DNA from: Polydactylus sextarius
Taxonomy: Eukaryota; Chordata; Actinopteri; Polynemidae
Assembly (NCBI GenBank): GCA_016801845.1
Contig: CM028906.1
Coordinates: forward strand, 4,450,501-4,514,500
Direction of reading: 5' to 3'
DNA: 64,000 bases
Shown: in pieces, positions 1 through 12,742 of the stretch
Position numbering within the stretch: position 1 is the stretch's first letter
Layout of the letters: every line of letters begins with the position of its first letter
Notes under the pieces: model-generated
Seen by the model: the letters and a program-made list of their open reading frames with translations, nothing else
What the model was told of the DNA's origin: nothing
The model's database searches: none
Made by a program: the position numbers and the translations under genes

Positions 1-1190
1 CTGAAATCAAACCCTCCATGATTCCACGCTGTCACGACTGCAACTATTGACACAAATTCAACTAATCCCTGTGAATTCTGCTCAAGCTTGCAATTTTAAT
101 CAATCACCACTTTTTCCCGCGAAACATTGAGCCATTGTTAGTGAACACACTTCCTTGTTTCTTTTGGACGATGGAGCACACATGAGAAAAAGGTTTCATA
201 TTTACCTTCCAACATCACTGCTAAGGACCAAGAGAAACAGTAACTGGGCAGAGTTCACTAAAGAGGAGGAAAATGATCTTGCACTACGTGAAATAATGTT
301 GTGGAGCACAAGAGGAAGTTGTCTACTGAGAAACACTTTGTCAACTTGAAACATGCAGAAAATGGTAGAAACAAAGGGAGGACATCAGACCAGACACGTC
401 ACTCTAACACAGAGGTTAGATTCCCTTTATTTTACATTTGCTTAATTGTTAAAGTTGAATTTAAAAGCCTTTATAATAATAGTGTTCTTGTGATTCTTCC
501 CCTGTAAGAGCAAAAAAAAAAAACGCAACTTTAACTTTTTCCCACTGCTTTATTGCCTCAAACTACAGCAATTTTTATTGCAATATTTTTAGAAAAGCTG
601 CTGCAAAATCAGGCAAATTAGGTCTCAACACTGGTGGGATGAGCAGAGGCCAACTACTGAACGTTCAAATTAAAATATTTCTATACAGCAGCTCACAGCA
701 ACTCTGTCCAAAAGTTCAGACTCAATATGAATTACACAACAAGTCTGACTTAATGTGAAACAGTTTGAAAATAGAGGAAGCATTGATGGAAGAAGAATAA
801 CGTTGTCAAACACACACATTGAAACATGGATCAAGCAGCATTTCAATACATGAACTATAACTGGTCAGAACTTTCAGAATAAAATGATAATAACAATCGT
901 GTCTTGATCTGTCCATGTCGGTTACAGTCTAGTGAGAAGCTGAGGAGGCTGACAAATTCAAGGCTGACATTCAATGAAAACACAGGAGAACCCCGGTCGA
1001 ATCTCTATGTTTGATAAAGATTCAATGATTCAGAAAAAGGTCTTTAATTGTCTGCTGCATGAAAAAAAGCCAACGGAGATCAAGGATAACTCATAATGAC
1101 CTTTGGATACGATAGTGTTTGAAGCTATCTGCCACCTCCATAATCTTCAAAAGAGCAAAGTCAGAACACAGTGGAGAAAAAAAGGAACCG

Positions 1191-1280
1191 TGCTCTCTCT
1201 CTCACACACACACACACAATCACACACACGCTGGACACAAATACACACACGCTTGCCAGAAATATACACACACATACATG
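1191..1280. repeat. Imperfect (CT)n/(CA)n microsatellite
   Basis: A short CT run passes into interrupted CA repeats, with breaks at AAT, GCTGG and GCTTGCC. It explains the His/Thr-rich open frames in all three plus frames. Confidence 0.9.
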
Positions 1281-1974
1281 TCCTTTTCCACTCCCTCAGT
1301 TATATAACCTTAATGCAAGAGACAGCTTGACTAAGACATCCCGGGTCCATCTTGCGATCAGCGTTTACTTCAGCTGGGGAATTCATTCATTCATTCATTA
1401 CCATGTTGAGCTGAAGACCTGTGTGTCAAGAGAGATGAATCATGTGGAAAGGAAGCACAGGCCTAGAGGAAGACCTGTGTGTTTGTGTGTTGCTGCCAGT
1501 CTCCAGCTGTTTTACATTAAAGAATCAAAGTCAATTCACAAATCTCAAGACTCAGTCACACTCACAAACACCATGGATGTGTTTTTGTATTCATACTCTA
1601 TTTTAACTGTAGTGTGTGTGTTCACAATAAAGACTCCACAGACTTGGTCACATGACCAACACAGATGGACCAGGGTACTAGTAGGCTGCATTTTGGTGGC
1701 CATTGTCATGTCTACTGCTAGAGACGGAGGGAAACGGTGAAGGGGCCATTAACACACTGGGCATGAAAAGTTAATGAAACACAGTAACATCAGTGCAAGC
1801 AATAGAATAAGACTGTACAATGTAGCAGATCAGTGAAGCAGCAAGCTTCGTCAACTAGCCATGTTTGTAGTTAATTAATGAACACTTGAGTCCATGTGAA
1901 CACTGGGGCAAAATATGAAGAAATTCCCCGAAGATGTAACTGAGATACTGAATTCACAACAATTACATGATGAG

Positions 1975-2001
1975 AATAATAATAATAATAATAATAATAA
2001 T
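1975..2001. repeat. (AAT)9 microsatellite
   Basis: Nine uninterrupted AAT units, seen directly. The poly-Asn open frame over it is an artefact. Confidence 0.95.
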
Positions 2002-3047
2002 TGTCAGCTGCCAGTGGTGAAGAATAATAAATCAATAATAAAAGTATTTCAATGTAAACACCATGAGCATAGGTTTATTTTCATCCAGTTGCAATGAATT
2101 AATCAGGTATCAAAACCCACCTTTAAAACTCAGCAGAGTTGTCACAATTTGTTGACATAAACAATGACGTTTATGCTGAAAATTTTTACCATCAGTGTTT
2201 CAAACAAACACATAATTTCTCCTTAATTCATTTGTGTCAGTCTGTCACAGTATCAGCAAATAAACTGGGTACTGTGAGCGCAATAAAATGCACAGAGGAA
2301 GGATTTTTTTTCCCAACCAACCATGTAGATAATATTTTATAATAATATTTTCTGCAGTTTTGTGGAAGTCTCCCGGTCCAAACTTTTACAAAGAAGCTAA
2401 AAGGAGAAAGTTGTCTGAATGTCATCGAACTGATTAGTAATTGACTAACTCGCTCAAATTTTGGAAGATTCTTGTAAACTTTGTTGCTGGCTGAGAGAAA
2501 CCAGCTCGCCTTCTCTCTCTCTCCAGAGAACAGGAGTTTGTCATGTGTTCTACTAGACAGAGATTTTTAATGTCTTTTGTCCTTTTAGCCACTAAATAAG
2601 CTCATAAATACATAAAGTCATGACTTTAGAATTTACAGTGTTTGAGGAAATGTTTAGGCTTAAATCTGGGACTGACAACATGATGAACAATGTGAAAGGA
2701 GTCCTTCATAATAACGTAATAATGTCCTCAGCATCAGCTGAGACACAGACACAGTTCAGATGGAGCGTTTAGCAACTGAAGAGCCACATACTGGTGGGTA
2801 GAGACCAAACACAGAGCTAAAAGACAGAGTTATGCTCACAGACATCAGGTGAACATAAACAAGACTTAATATGAATGATATTTAGGGAAGGCCAGAAGTT
2901 GAAGGCTCCTTCTCTGTGACCAAACCAGGACAAAGCAGTTCTGTGAAAGTGTGAGTGGACATGAAGTTGGTGTAAATAAATTGAAAGTAGAACCACCAAG
3001 TGTGCAGTGTGAAAAATCAAATTATATTGGATAATATTGTTGTAGCC

Positions 3048-3306
3048 TAAAGAGCTGCAATGATTACTCGTTTAATTAATAAGTTTACCAATTAATCATT
3101 TTGTAAAAGAAACATTCTCTGGTTGCAGCTCTTCACACATGTTTATTTCCCAGTTTTCTTACTTTGTTGATGGTAATAAATGTAGTAATATATTTGGGTT
3201 TGGGGAAATTATATCAATACATTTTCACCATTTCCTGACATTACATAAAATGAATAGCAAACTGTTTAGTCAACAGATTAATCAATAACGACACGTTACA
3301 ACCCTA
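3048..3306. mobile_element. Non-autonomous DNA transposon relic (TAGRGCTGCAAC type)
   Basis: The left edge reads like TAAAGAGCTGCAATGATTAC. The right edge, reverse-complemented, reads TAGGGTTGTAACGTG. The interior is rich in ATTAATCRATTA words, including a 'CAACAGATTAATCAATAA' stretch. This matches the very common teleost repeat that starts TAGGGCTGCAAC and carries AATCGATTAATCG words. There is no coding capacity. The ends are diverged and no clear target-site duplication remains. Confidence 0.55.
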
Positions 3307-3465
3307 ACAGCCTGCTCTGTTCATCTGTTGTCACAGATTAGCTCCCTGGAGGCAGCACTAGCTCACCGATCGCTATGGGTCACAGATTGTAACAGTCCAT
3401 CAGGAGCAAATAGTTATGGTGAAACTTCCTCCTTTGTCTTCCTCCATGTGTCTCTCTCTCTCAAT

Positions 3466-3488
3466 CACACACACACACACACACACAC
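3466..3488. repeat. (CA)n microsatellite
   Basis: About eleven CA units following a CT run (3451-3462). Confidence 0.9.
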
Positions 3489-4790
3489 TAACAGGCGTTC
3501 AGGTTCCTGCCTGGCAGATACCTGTGAGACACAGGAGCTCCCAGAGGCCTTTGCTGCAGCATGCAGTCAGGCGCCAGAGTCGACTGTGACAAATAGTAGT
3601 GGACTTATTAACGCCCCAGCAACTTGACAAAATAAAAAAAACAAAAAAAAAAAAAAAAACACCCTCACCTCCAACTTCATCACACACACCCTCTACACCT
3701 CAACCTCCTGCACCTCCATCTCTTTTACCATCAATGACACGTACACAGAGAACAGAGGCTCAGCCCATCAACAGCTCCAAGGAAAAACACTGTTTAAAGA
3801 ACAACAACTAAAAGAAAAGCAAATCCTGCAGAAATACTGAGTGAGATAGAACAAGAGACTGCAAAGACATCAGATTAAAGTTAAATTAACACAGCCACAA
3901 TGTAAACACATTAACCAGGTTATGATGAAATCATTAAAACCGCCATCGCCAATAAAGTTGGGGTGAGTGTAACTTTATTAGCCAACCCAGATGACGTGGC
4001 ATAAAAGTTAATCTGATTTGTGTTGATGTTTTGATTTTGTCTGATGCAAACTGACGCTTAAAAGAAGCCACCTTATTTTACAAATAAAAGAGCTTGGTTA
4101 AAGTTCTTCAAATGTTATCACCATTATGTGAATGGTGTCTGAACAGGACAACACAGATGTTCACTTACCTTAAACCAGTACAATATTAACCAGAATTATA
4201 AACTATATTGTTCAAAAACAGCAGCAACAATCAAGGGGGGAGTACCATAAATCAAAAACATTATAAATGTGCCAAACAACAAGCAAACTGGTTGTAAGTG
4301 CACTGATTTTCACATTTTGTCTGCAATTCCCAGATTATAAAAGAATTATTGTAGTGAGAAACTCTAAATCACTACAAACATATGTTACATGTAAACAGGT
4401 TCAACATGACCACAAAAAGCCTCCGGGAAGTGGAGGTCGTCATCTCGGCAGACTGAGTCCTTAATGAAACCTTTGTGTGACTCCAGAAACAGAAAGCCGA
4501 CGGTGTGAGGCACAGTTTGAGGTCATTTAACTGCAGCCACGCTAGCAAACTATTAACAGGCTAGCTGTTAGCTGTTACCTTGTAGCCAGCGTTTGTTGCC
4601 TGTTTTTATTTTGACAGCAATTTGTGAATACTACTGAATAAAATGTCTATACGTTGCTAAAATACAACCATTGAAAGTAACATGTTAACAATTTATGTTC
4701 TTGACTCTTTTAATGTAGTTAAACAAGACCAGTTACAACAGTAAATGCTTCTTAGACATTATTACACCATAGGCTATTATAGTCTGTTAT

Positions 4791-4868
4791 TCTCCATCCA
4801 TGCATTCATCCATTAGCTATACCACTTATCCTCTGAGGGTCAGAGGGGGCCAGAGCACATCACAGACA
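4791..4868. mobile_element. Fish interspersed-repeat scrap (CCATCCAT ... CTTATCC signature)
   Basis: The run contains CCATCCATGCATTCATCCAT, then TATACCACTTATCCTCTGAGGGTCAG and a GGGGGCCAGAGC block. This is the signature of abundant teleost LINE-type repeats, usually CCATCCAT..CTATACCGCTTATCC..GGGTCACAGGGGG. Only this short end is visible. Confidence 0.55.
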
Positions 4869-7518
4869 ATCTATTATACTTTAACAATATAGAAATATGT
4901 ATAAATGACAACAGGCATTTGTGCACAGAGTGTACATTCACTGAGAGGCACATCAGGTTACTTCAGTCACTTCATCTACTTAACTCTGGTTGTTGCTGTT
5001 GTAGTGGAATCCAAAGTCATCTTCAGAGACAGTACTCTGGTCTGTTGTACCATAAAAGTTTCTTGTATCATACTGAACATGTCATCTACAGTGAGTGAGA
5101 GTCTCTGCTGCCAGTATTTTATAATGTTACTGCAATTACCTCCTCAAAAACAATGTTAAATAATAATAAAGATCAGTTATTCACAGCATGGCGACGCTAG
5201 GGTTTTTTTTTTTTAGTCATCATTATGAGACATTCAGACGTCCCAAGGCGTCTTTGTTTCACTGCAACTCAGTTACATTAGTTAGATCAGACCATGGTGA
5301 ACATCTACACAAGTACAGATGTTTAATGATGCACATATGTATACATTTAATCTAGTTAGATAATATTTACTGATCATACTGTGAATGGATCTATAAATAT
5401 GTTATGCCCCTCCACCCGTTGTCCTCCCACTGAGTGCAGGTGTATGCAGCTCTCACAGCTCCATTAATAACACAGTGACCTATGTTACAGACCCTGTATT
5501 CTTCTTCCTCTGGGTCTTTTCTTCTACTTTAATTATGATTTTTTTTACCAACATGAACACATTTTCTGGAGAAAAAAAAAAAATTACAGAATTTATCTCC
5601 ATCTCACCCCTCCACCTTCCCCTCTGGGGCCTAATCCCAGCACGTTGATAAGCATTTTATTATCCACTTCTTTAGAAAAAATCCTTTAATGCACTTTTAA
5701 ACATTTAAACGTCCCCGGTAGGTCTGATCAGGTGCAGGCTCCGGAGTCATTGACCCGCAGGCGCCATTGAGATGCCGTCAATTAAGATAAATAAAGTGTT
5801 CCTGCTTCATTTGTGATATTTATAACTATAACACAAATTAACTCGCACACATGAACACCCTGTTATCTCTCTAATACATTCAAACAACCTGTAATCATAT
5901 ATGCATATGAAGTAAAGTAATGCTGACATCTGATGGGTTTCAAAAAAGCTGTTTCAGCCTATTACGAAGCAATAACATAATCCCAGAGACTTTCACTTGA
6001 TTGATTGACCTGATTAAAACCAGTGGAAAATAACTATGTGCTTACATTAAATCAACTTAACCTTGGTACAATACTTGCATTTTATACAGCTTCAGTTCAT
6101 TTCAGAGAGAGAGAGGTAAACATTTGTCCACAGCTACAGTTACTTATTCAACTTGAGATCACATACAAGATGTACAGTCAGGTGACAAAATGTCACAGAA
6201 TAAAACAGAATGCTACAGAATAAAACAAAATTAGCAACTTCACCCTTCAAGTCCTGCTTATGTGATAATCAATCAATGAATAGGATTCTTTTATGTAAAA
6301 TGAATCATTTTATATCTGGGTACATTTTGTAGTTTCACAGGCCGTCTGTCTATCTGTCTGTCTGTCATAAATGTAATCACGTAAGTTGTGCTCATATAAA
6401 CTGTGTTCATGGGTGATAGAAGCTTTTGGGTACTTCATTTATAGGAAAAATAGTGTTGCAGACATTCTAGGTCTATTTACAGATGATAATGAATTCATAC
6501 TTTGTGTTGGCAGCAAAATCACATCACGTGAGTTTTGAGAAAGTACGTGTTTTGCAGTTTCAACTGAAAGAGCTATAACGGCAGTGTTAGGGGCATGGAG
6601 TTGCATCAAGACAAATCAGTATGTTTTTTAAAACCACTGTAAGACTCAAAATAACATTTGACTTCTGTGGTAGTGAGGAGAGGGTTCCTACAGACAAACC
6701 AAAATGTTGTTAACTTTGCAAATGTACAGACAGATTCTGTAGAAGATCGTTTATGAAGTCAGTGCATTATGTGAAGTTGTTTGGCTGTCAACGTCATCTT
6801 AGCCCTACAATGTTTGTAATGTTGGACTTCTTAATATAAGGTAAGAGTTTAAAAAAAATGCCCCCTTTGAGCCCCTCTAAAAGAGTCACACCTTATATCT
6901 CTTTGGTTCTGAACTGAAACAAATCTACATTATTCCTCTGGACTTTTTTTCATGGTTCACTTTAAATTTCTTCAATAAAAACCATGTGAGAACTTCTTTC
7001 ATGACAAGTTGCTGCCATCACTCACTCCATGGAAATAATGCCCTCTTAAAAAAAAAAATGTTTCGTTTCAGCTTTATGCAAACATAGAAATGATGACGCT
7101 GATGATGCCTCGGCCATCCTTGGTAAGTCTGAAAGTACTTACACCAACTTCTGCTTTGCAGTCAAGCCAAAACGCTTTGGGAACATAATATTTAATATTT
7201 ATCAACGTGCAGTATTTTTTTTTACTTTTTTTTATGTAAAATATTAAATCAAAATAGTAAGTCTCTGAAGCTGTCAGATTAAAAAGTGAAATATTTGCCC
7301 TTAAAATGTGGCTGTACTGGCTCTGTATTTTCGTCCGAGGCCTCAGCTTTGGCACAGCTGCCATCCCTGGGGGGACACACCCAAACGTAACAACCCCCAA
7401 CCCCACCACATTCTTTCATCTTCACAGATACAATCCAACCCCCCCGGAGGAAGATCAAATGCCAGCTGGTCAAACCACCTTGGAGAAGGTCTGAGGACTC
7501 AGACTCTCCTCCGCCTGA

Positions 7519-7602
7519 ATGGGATGTGACCCAGAAGAGGAAGAGGACGAGGAGCCAGATGTCAAGGCGCCACGCTTCAGGGAGCGAGCGATACGGGCCT
7601 GG
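7519..7602 (+). other. Possible orphan first coding exon (28 codons)
   Basis: An ATG opens a frame reading MGCDPEEEEDEEP then DVKAPRFRERAIRAW, which stops exactly at a strong splice donor, TGG|GTGAGTGG, in phase 0. The acidic run followed by a basic segment looks protein-like and the segment is GC-rich against its surroundings. I could not assign a family and found no matching downstream exon. The reverse strand reads as a serine-rich frame, a shadow of the GA-rich DNA. It may be chance or a first exon of an unrecognised gene. Confidence 0.15.
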
Positions 7603-8430
7603 GTGAGTGGGCAAGTGAGTGACAAGAGGGAGCGACGCAGGTGGTGGTGGTGGTGCACGGTGCTGTATGTGCATGCAGAGGGATAAGAGCTGCTGTGTGA
7701 GACTTCCTGTCAAGCAGCGAGCAGCTTTACCTCCTTTTCTCTCACAGATGCATAAGTGACGTGTCTTCTCGCAGAGAGGTTTTATTTCACTCACGCCGTC
7801 AGTATTAGTCTGAGGAGGGGAGCATGAAAGCTGTCGAGGCTCAAAAGTGTCTGACTTCGCTGAGCCAGTCGCTTTCAAATTGGAGGAAATGTAAATGACT
7901 TATGTAATCAGCCGCCACAGAAAAATGTCAAGTCAGCACTTAGTAAGACTGTTGATAACTGAGCAAAAAAGAGCCAAATATAATCAGTCATGTTCAGCCA
8001 GTCAATTTACAGTTTGACCAAGTGAGCAGAATAAAACTGACACTTTATGTTTCTTATACTTCTGCTGCTGCTGCGTTAATGAGACCCTGAGTCCAGATCA
8101 TCACGTGGACAAGGCTCAAACTGAAGCTGTTAGTCATATTAATTCATCCTTGCGTGTGTGGACTGTGCATGCATTAGGCCTCCATACATACACAGGTACA
8201 TGAGCACAGACAACTCATCCTCTTCCTCTTCTTATTGGTAGCGAGTAGATTTATTTCACCGTTCCAGTGGGTTTTTTTCCTCTTCACACTGGATATTCCA
8301 ATTAGTTTCAATTTCAGTTGGCAGGACCTTGACAGCCAAGACAAAAGACTTTTTTTCCATTTTACTGAGACAGATTGGCCAAGAGTGTTGCTGCCATCTA
8401 CAGACTCAAGATTACATTTGTTACCACCAC

Positions 8431-8459
8431 CCTCTTCCTCCTCCTCCTCCTCCTCCTCC
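8431..8459. repeat. (CCT)n microsatellite
   Basis: Nine or so CCT/TCC units. They explain the poly-Glu and poly-Ser frames on the two strands. Confidence 0.9.
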
Positions 8460-8922
8460 ACACATACACAATGTAAACAACCGCGGTTTTGAATGAAAAT
8501 GAAATGACTTAAGATGCTAACGCCTGCAGCAGAGATGTCTGGGGATGTGGAGCGTGGATGTATATATGTATATATTTATGTATATACACACATACACGCA
8601 GAGCTCAACATGAGAGCAGATTATGTTCACACCTCTAGTGCTCACCTGTAAGTAACAGCACAGGATTAACTGCATGAAAAGTCACAGCCTCAGCTACAAA
8701 GGGTTCAGATCCTCTGTAAAATATTCTGCTGACAGAATCACCTGCAGCGTTTCTTCTTATGTAACAAACACGCACAGATGTCGACATGTTGCTCAGTAGT
8801 TTCTAACCTTTTTGGCTCGTGACCTCTTAAAACCATTGCTATGTCTATTTATAGCCACTTGTCAGAGGCTATATATCTGCACACATTAGTGCTCTTCCCT
8901 TCTTGAATTCATTTCTTTGGGC

Positions 8923-8949
8923 TTTTTTTTTTTTTTTTTTTTTTTTTTT
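8923..8949. repeat. Poly-T tract (27 nt)
   Basis: Uninterrupted T homopolymer. It could be the A-tail of a retroposon inserted on the minus strand, but I do not recognise an element next to it. Confidence 0.85.
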
Positions 8950-11572
8950 GAGCTTAGGGAGGTAAACTTACACCAACATAAAAGAAAGCCTGAAAAAATG
9001 AACATAATATTGAGTTCTTGTGCCATTTAATCCATCGTGACCTCCTGTAATTTATCTTAAGTCATCTTTGGTGGTCCTGACGCCACAGGTCAGGAACGAC
9101 ACTGACCTTTGACGCTTTAAATGTAACTCAAGTTAAAAGTTGAATGTTATGCCGACTCAACCCAAAATTAGATGCAGGTTTCCCGGGTTTTTCTGTACCC
9201 TTGGGTTCTCCTTCTGACCCTGGAGCCGAGCGGCTGCACATTCCTCCTCCTGCTCCTGTCATCAGCTGCAGACAATCTGTAGCAGCGCCGCTCCCTGTTG
9301 TCCGTTTGTTCTGTAGGCACAGAAATCACATCACCTCCCAGGACAGAAAGGTATAAGGTGAAGGGTGAACAAGCCCCCACCTCCCTCCCTGCACCAAAAA
9401 TAGCACACACCTCTCTGCTGGACGGGCCAAACAGGTCCGAGAGGTGCAGCAGGTGACATGTGCAGCAAACGGACAACTGCTCAGAGAGAGAGAGAGAGTA
9501 TCGGTGGAGATATTTTGGAAATGTCATGCACTGGCATTATTAACATACCCTGTGTGTTAGCCTGTACGATGTCACAAAGACGCAAGTGCGCAGAACAGGC
9601 AGGCGGGCGAATGGTGGGTAAGGAGTGAGGGAGGGTGGAGGCCTGAGAGTAGGAGCAAGATTTATTACAGTTTTTCGTCAGCTGGGTCTCACAATTGATT
9701 GGGACACACCGGTTGTTCAAAAGCTTGTCATGATTTCTGTCATCTATTTAAAGTCAAACTCTGGCAAATAAAAATAAAAGGCGCAGGCAGCAGCGGCGGC
9801 GGCGGCATCAGGACAGACGACTTACATTCCACAGATGTCTGCTGCTTTGGAAAAGTGCCCTGTTAAAACTGCCATGTGTTGAACTACTTTCACTCCAATG
9901 GAAACATTAAATACTGCCCCCCCCCACCCCCCACCCACATACACACACACACTTATGAGGGAAAACTCACTCGTTCATTTTGCCAGGGATGACTCAGCTT
10001 TCACGAGGTGTGCAGAGAGAGTGAGAGAAAGAGAGAAAACCTGGGTGGTGGGGGGGTTTACACCGTGATATTACACATTTTACCCATGTGCTCCAGCTGA
10101 ATAAAAGGGAGAGGGGGGGCGAGGGGGGTTAATGCTCTAACACTGGCAGCTTCACCAACTGAGAAATGGCTTAATTTGCATTGTGAACAGTCCCAGTGGA
10201 AACCAATTAGCAGCCTGTAGCTGCGAGCTGAGCTGACCACCAGTTTGGTTTCCTCTCAGCTCATTACGCAGCAGGTTTTTTTTTTTCTATTTTCTTTTTC
10301 AGATGAATCAATACCAAACCAACTAAATGTCAGCAGTGACACCACTCCCGAACACTTAGGTGTTGGGTGGGGGTAATCCTCAATACCTTCTGGGTGTTTT
10401 GGACTTACTCTCAGCCCCTGTTTTCATCAGTGATGGTGGAAAAGCCTGGCAGGTGCTGCCTCCCTGTGTTTGCTCACTGTAACTGCTGCTGCTTGTCACT
10501 CAAAACAATACAGGTGGAGGGGTGGGGTGGGCGGGGGCCAGACAAGTTGGGCCTCGCCCTCAGAAACATTACTTTATGCCATACAGGTGTTAGATTAGAG
10601 CTAATACACTCCAGGAGTGAGTGGGGCACACGTCCCAAAACCTACATCACCTCACCTGTAACATTAGGAAATTGACTTTTGGGTTAATACACTAATGCAG
10701 CCGTAAGCTGCTGCCAATTTGTGTAGGGGCCACTGGTTACAGTCACATGGTTTCACCTTCACAAAATAACAGGTTATTCTGGCAGGATGTTTTTTTTCCT
10801 CAGCCTGATGACTGCCGCGTGACGGACACATGTCGCTCTGCGTTTGTGCAAAACTATTCGTCGCCAGTTTTTTGCTGAGAAAACAAAGACAGCAGAAGCA
10901 ATGGTGAATCACTGATCGAATTTTATTTAAACTAAAAACTAATTCCTGGATTATCACAAACACAAGAAATACAGCAGATTAACTTAGTGTGTCTTTGAGA
11001 CACACAGGAAGAGGTCGCTACTATCAGTGAGAGACTATCGTTTATCATTTTATCAGTTAAATACAATAATATGTTCATCATCTGTTAAAGTAAACAAAAT
11101 ATACAGTTTAAGAAAACAGTATAATAAAAGAAAGAGAGGCATCAGTAGAGATGTGAATAAGGCTGGAAGAGTGGCTACAGTAAGTCCTTACAAAAAGTTA
11201 CAGTTCAGAAACTTTGGCATCAGTGAAGAAGGTAAAGTCAAAAACACGAGGCACTTTCTTATGAGCGACACTAGTGGCACTGTTAATGAGCATTAACACA
11301 ATCACAAACCACTAATGCTAATACTATGATATGATCATATTGTTGAGGATAACACTGATGTGTCTTCATGTATAATTAAAGATGTTCTGATACTGACATT
11401 TTTTAAAGCTGTATAATAATAGCTATGACTGATATATTGTGTTTGTGATATTAGTAGTGGACACGATGTCTCTTAAATGATGGAACTTCCCAGTAGGAGG
11501 CGATCTGACCAAAACAACATAACACAATCTTTTTAGTTGGAATCATCAGTGAATGTTTGGATAGAAATGTTA

Positions 11573-11578
11573 TTTATT
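11573..11578 (-). other. Candidate cd151 polyadenylation signal (AATAAA)
   Basis: TTTATT on the plus strand reads AATAAA on the minus strand, about 1.17 kb past the cd151 stop. A second candidate at 10922-10927 would lengthen the UTR. Which one is used cannot be told from sequence. Confidence 0.35.
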
Positions 11579-11639
11579 TATGTGTTGCTAAATAGAGGTA
11601 TTTTAATTTGAAATTTCAGTGGCTGCTAACCAGCTAGCC

Positions 11640-12010
11640 CTGGCTAGTTGATGGCAACTCCATCTTCTCGACCTGTAGGTGGCGACAGGAGTTCTTGTCC
11701 TGTTTAGGTGGAGAAAAATAACCAAACTCACCGAGCCAGTAACCAGAACCAGGACTACAGTTTCCAGCTTCAGTTAGCAAGCTAGCTAACAACAGGCTGG
11801 TTAGCAGCGACTGACCGTTTTATCCTGATGTGAAACTATGAAGTTGATTAATAAATGATGGGGTATTAGATCCTTGTAGAGACTCACATACTCACTGAGA
11901 CCTGATCCAGGATTTTAAGCAGCATTTTAAACTTGTCTGATGCAAATATCAGTATTGGAACAACTTTAATATTAACAAGCGTGTAGTGTGATAACACACT
12001 GACTTGTTTG
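11640..12010 (+). repeat. Copy A of a three-copy local repeat family
   Basis: Contains CCTGTAGGTGGCGACAGG, a TTAGCAAGCTAGCTAACAAC block, TTATCCTGATGTGAAACTAT, then TTGATTAATAAATGA and ACTCACTGAGACCTGATCC. The same blocks, in the same order, recur at about 24095-24330 (same strand) and at about 25230-25470 (inverted). No coding capacity and no recognised superfamily. Confidence 0.6.
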
Positions 12011-12644
12011 GCTTTAAAGGCAATAATAACAGTCCATAAGAAAGCACCTCAGGTGTTACAGAAAATCATCATATACAAAATATAAAAACAAATAGTTCTA
12101 AAATCTAAAAGGCTGCAATTAAACACAGATTTAAACGCACGACTGGCTGGTTGATGTGGAAACAAAATGCTGTTGTGGTAGAAGATGGAGGCCCCAGGGG
12201 TGGAGCTTGTTAAACCATTACTGCTGCTGGGAAAGAGAATCTGCCGCCGCTGCTGCTGTTGCGACCAGGATTAACATCTCCTGCAAAGTGCCAGTTTTTA
12301 CTCCACTGATCTTTACGCAGCTCTCGGGTGCAGCACCTGGTCCAGCTTGTATAAATACATATCGAGGGAATCAGAGTGGAAGAAAACTACAATGTTCTTA
12401 GTCCCATGGAGGCTGTCTCACAGTAATTTAACACAATCTGTGTTAAAATTCTCATCGCTTTCTCTCAGAGGCTTTTTCCCCTCACGACGCTCTGATCTCT
12501 AAGATGGAGTTGAGGCTGCAGTTAAAGTGCCTAATTACTTCAAGAAATGTTGTAGTGTTTTTCCACCCTTTGTTTACCAAAATGAGATCCTCTGATGTAC
12601 AATTTTGATCCCTCGCCAATTTTTCCTTTTCCCCTAGTGTGCGC

Positions 12645-12666
12645 AAAAAAAAAAAAAAAAAAAAAA
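12645..12666. repeat. Poly-A tract (22 nt)
   Basis: A homopolymer within the presumed cd151 3' UTR, reading as poly-U in that transcript. Confidence 0.85.
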
Positions 12667-12742
12667 GAACCTATTTGAGTACGGCATGTGGTGATGGAGT
12701 TACCTCCTCCACCTGCACACTTTTCTTCTTCCTCTGCTTCTC

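Larger units (their letters stand above)
1..3047. other. Intergenic, AT-rich, no gene recognised
   Basis: I see no exon with convincing splice sites or family similarity here. The longest open frame (about 1171-1740, plus) is opened by a CT/CA microsatellite and is not credible as a protein. The stretch holds a CT/CA tract (1191-1280), a short ATTC repeat (about 1380-1400) and an AAT repeat (1975-2001). Confidence 0.6.
3307..12742. other. Intergenic, gene-poor; right part is probably cd151 3' UTR
   Basis: No complete gene is recognised. The right end, from 12742 leftwards, should be cd151 3' UTR. On the minus strand the first clear AATAAA lies at 11573-11578, giving a UTR of about 1.17 kb, and another lies at 10922-10927. 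The stretch also holds microsatellites, a LINE-tail scrap near 4800, a 27-nt poly-T at 8923-8949, a CGG run at 9791-9806 and one exon-like GC-rich segment at 7519-7602. Confidence 0.5.

Noticed and set aside
1171..1740. 189-codon plus-strand open frame
   Set aside because: Its first third is a CT/CA microsatellite; there is no domain, splice logic or codon pattern.
7279..7878. 199-codon minus-strand open frame
   Set aside because: Low-complexity Pro/His/Ser runs from GA-rich and GTG-rich DNA; no recognised domain.
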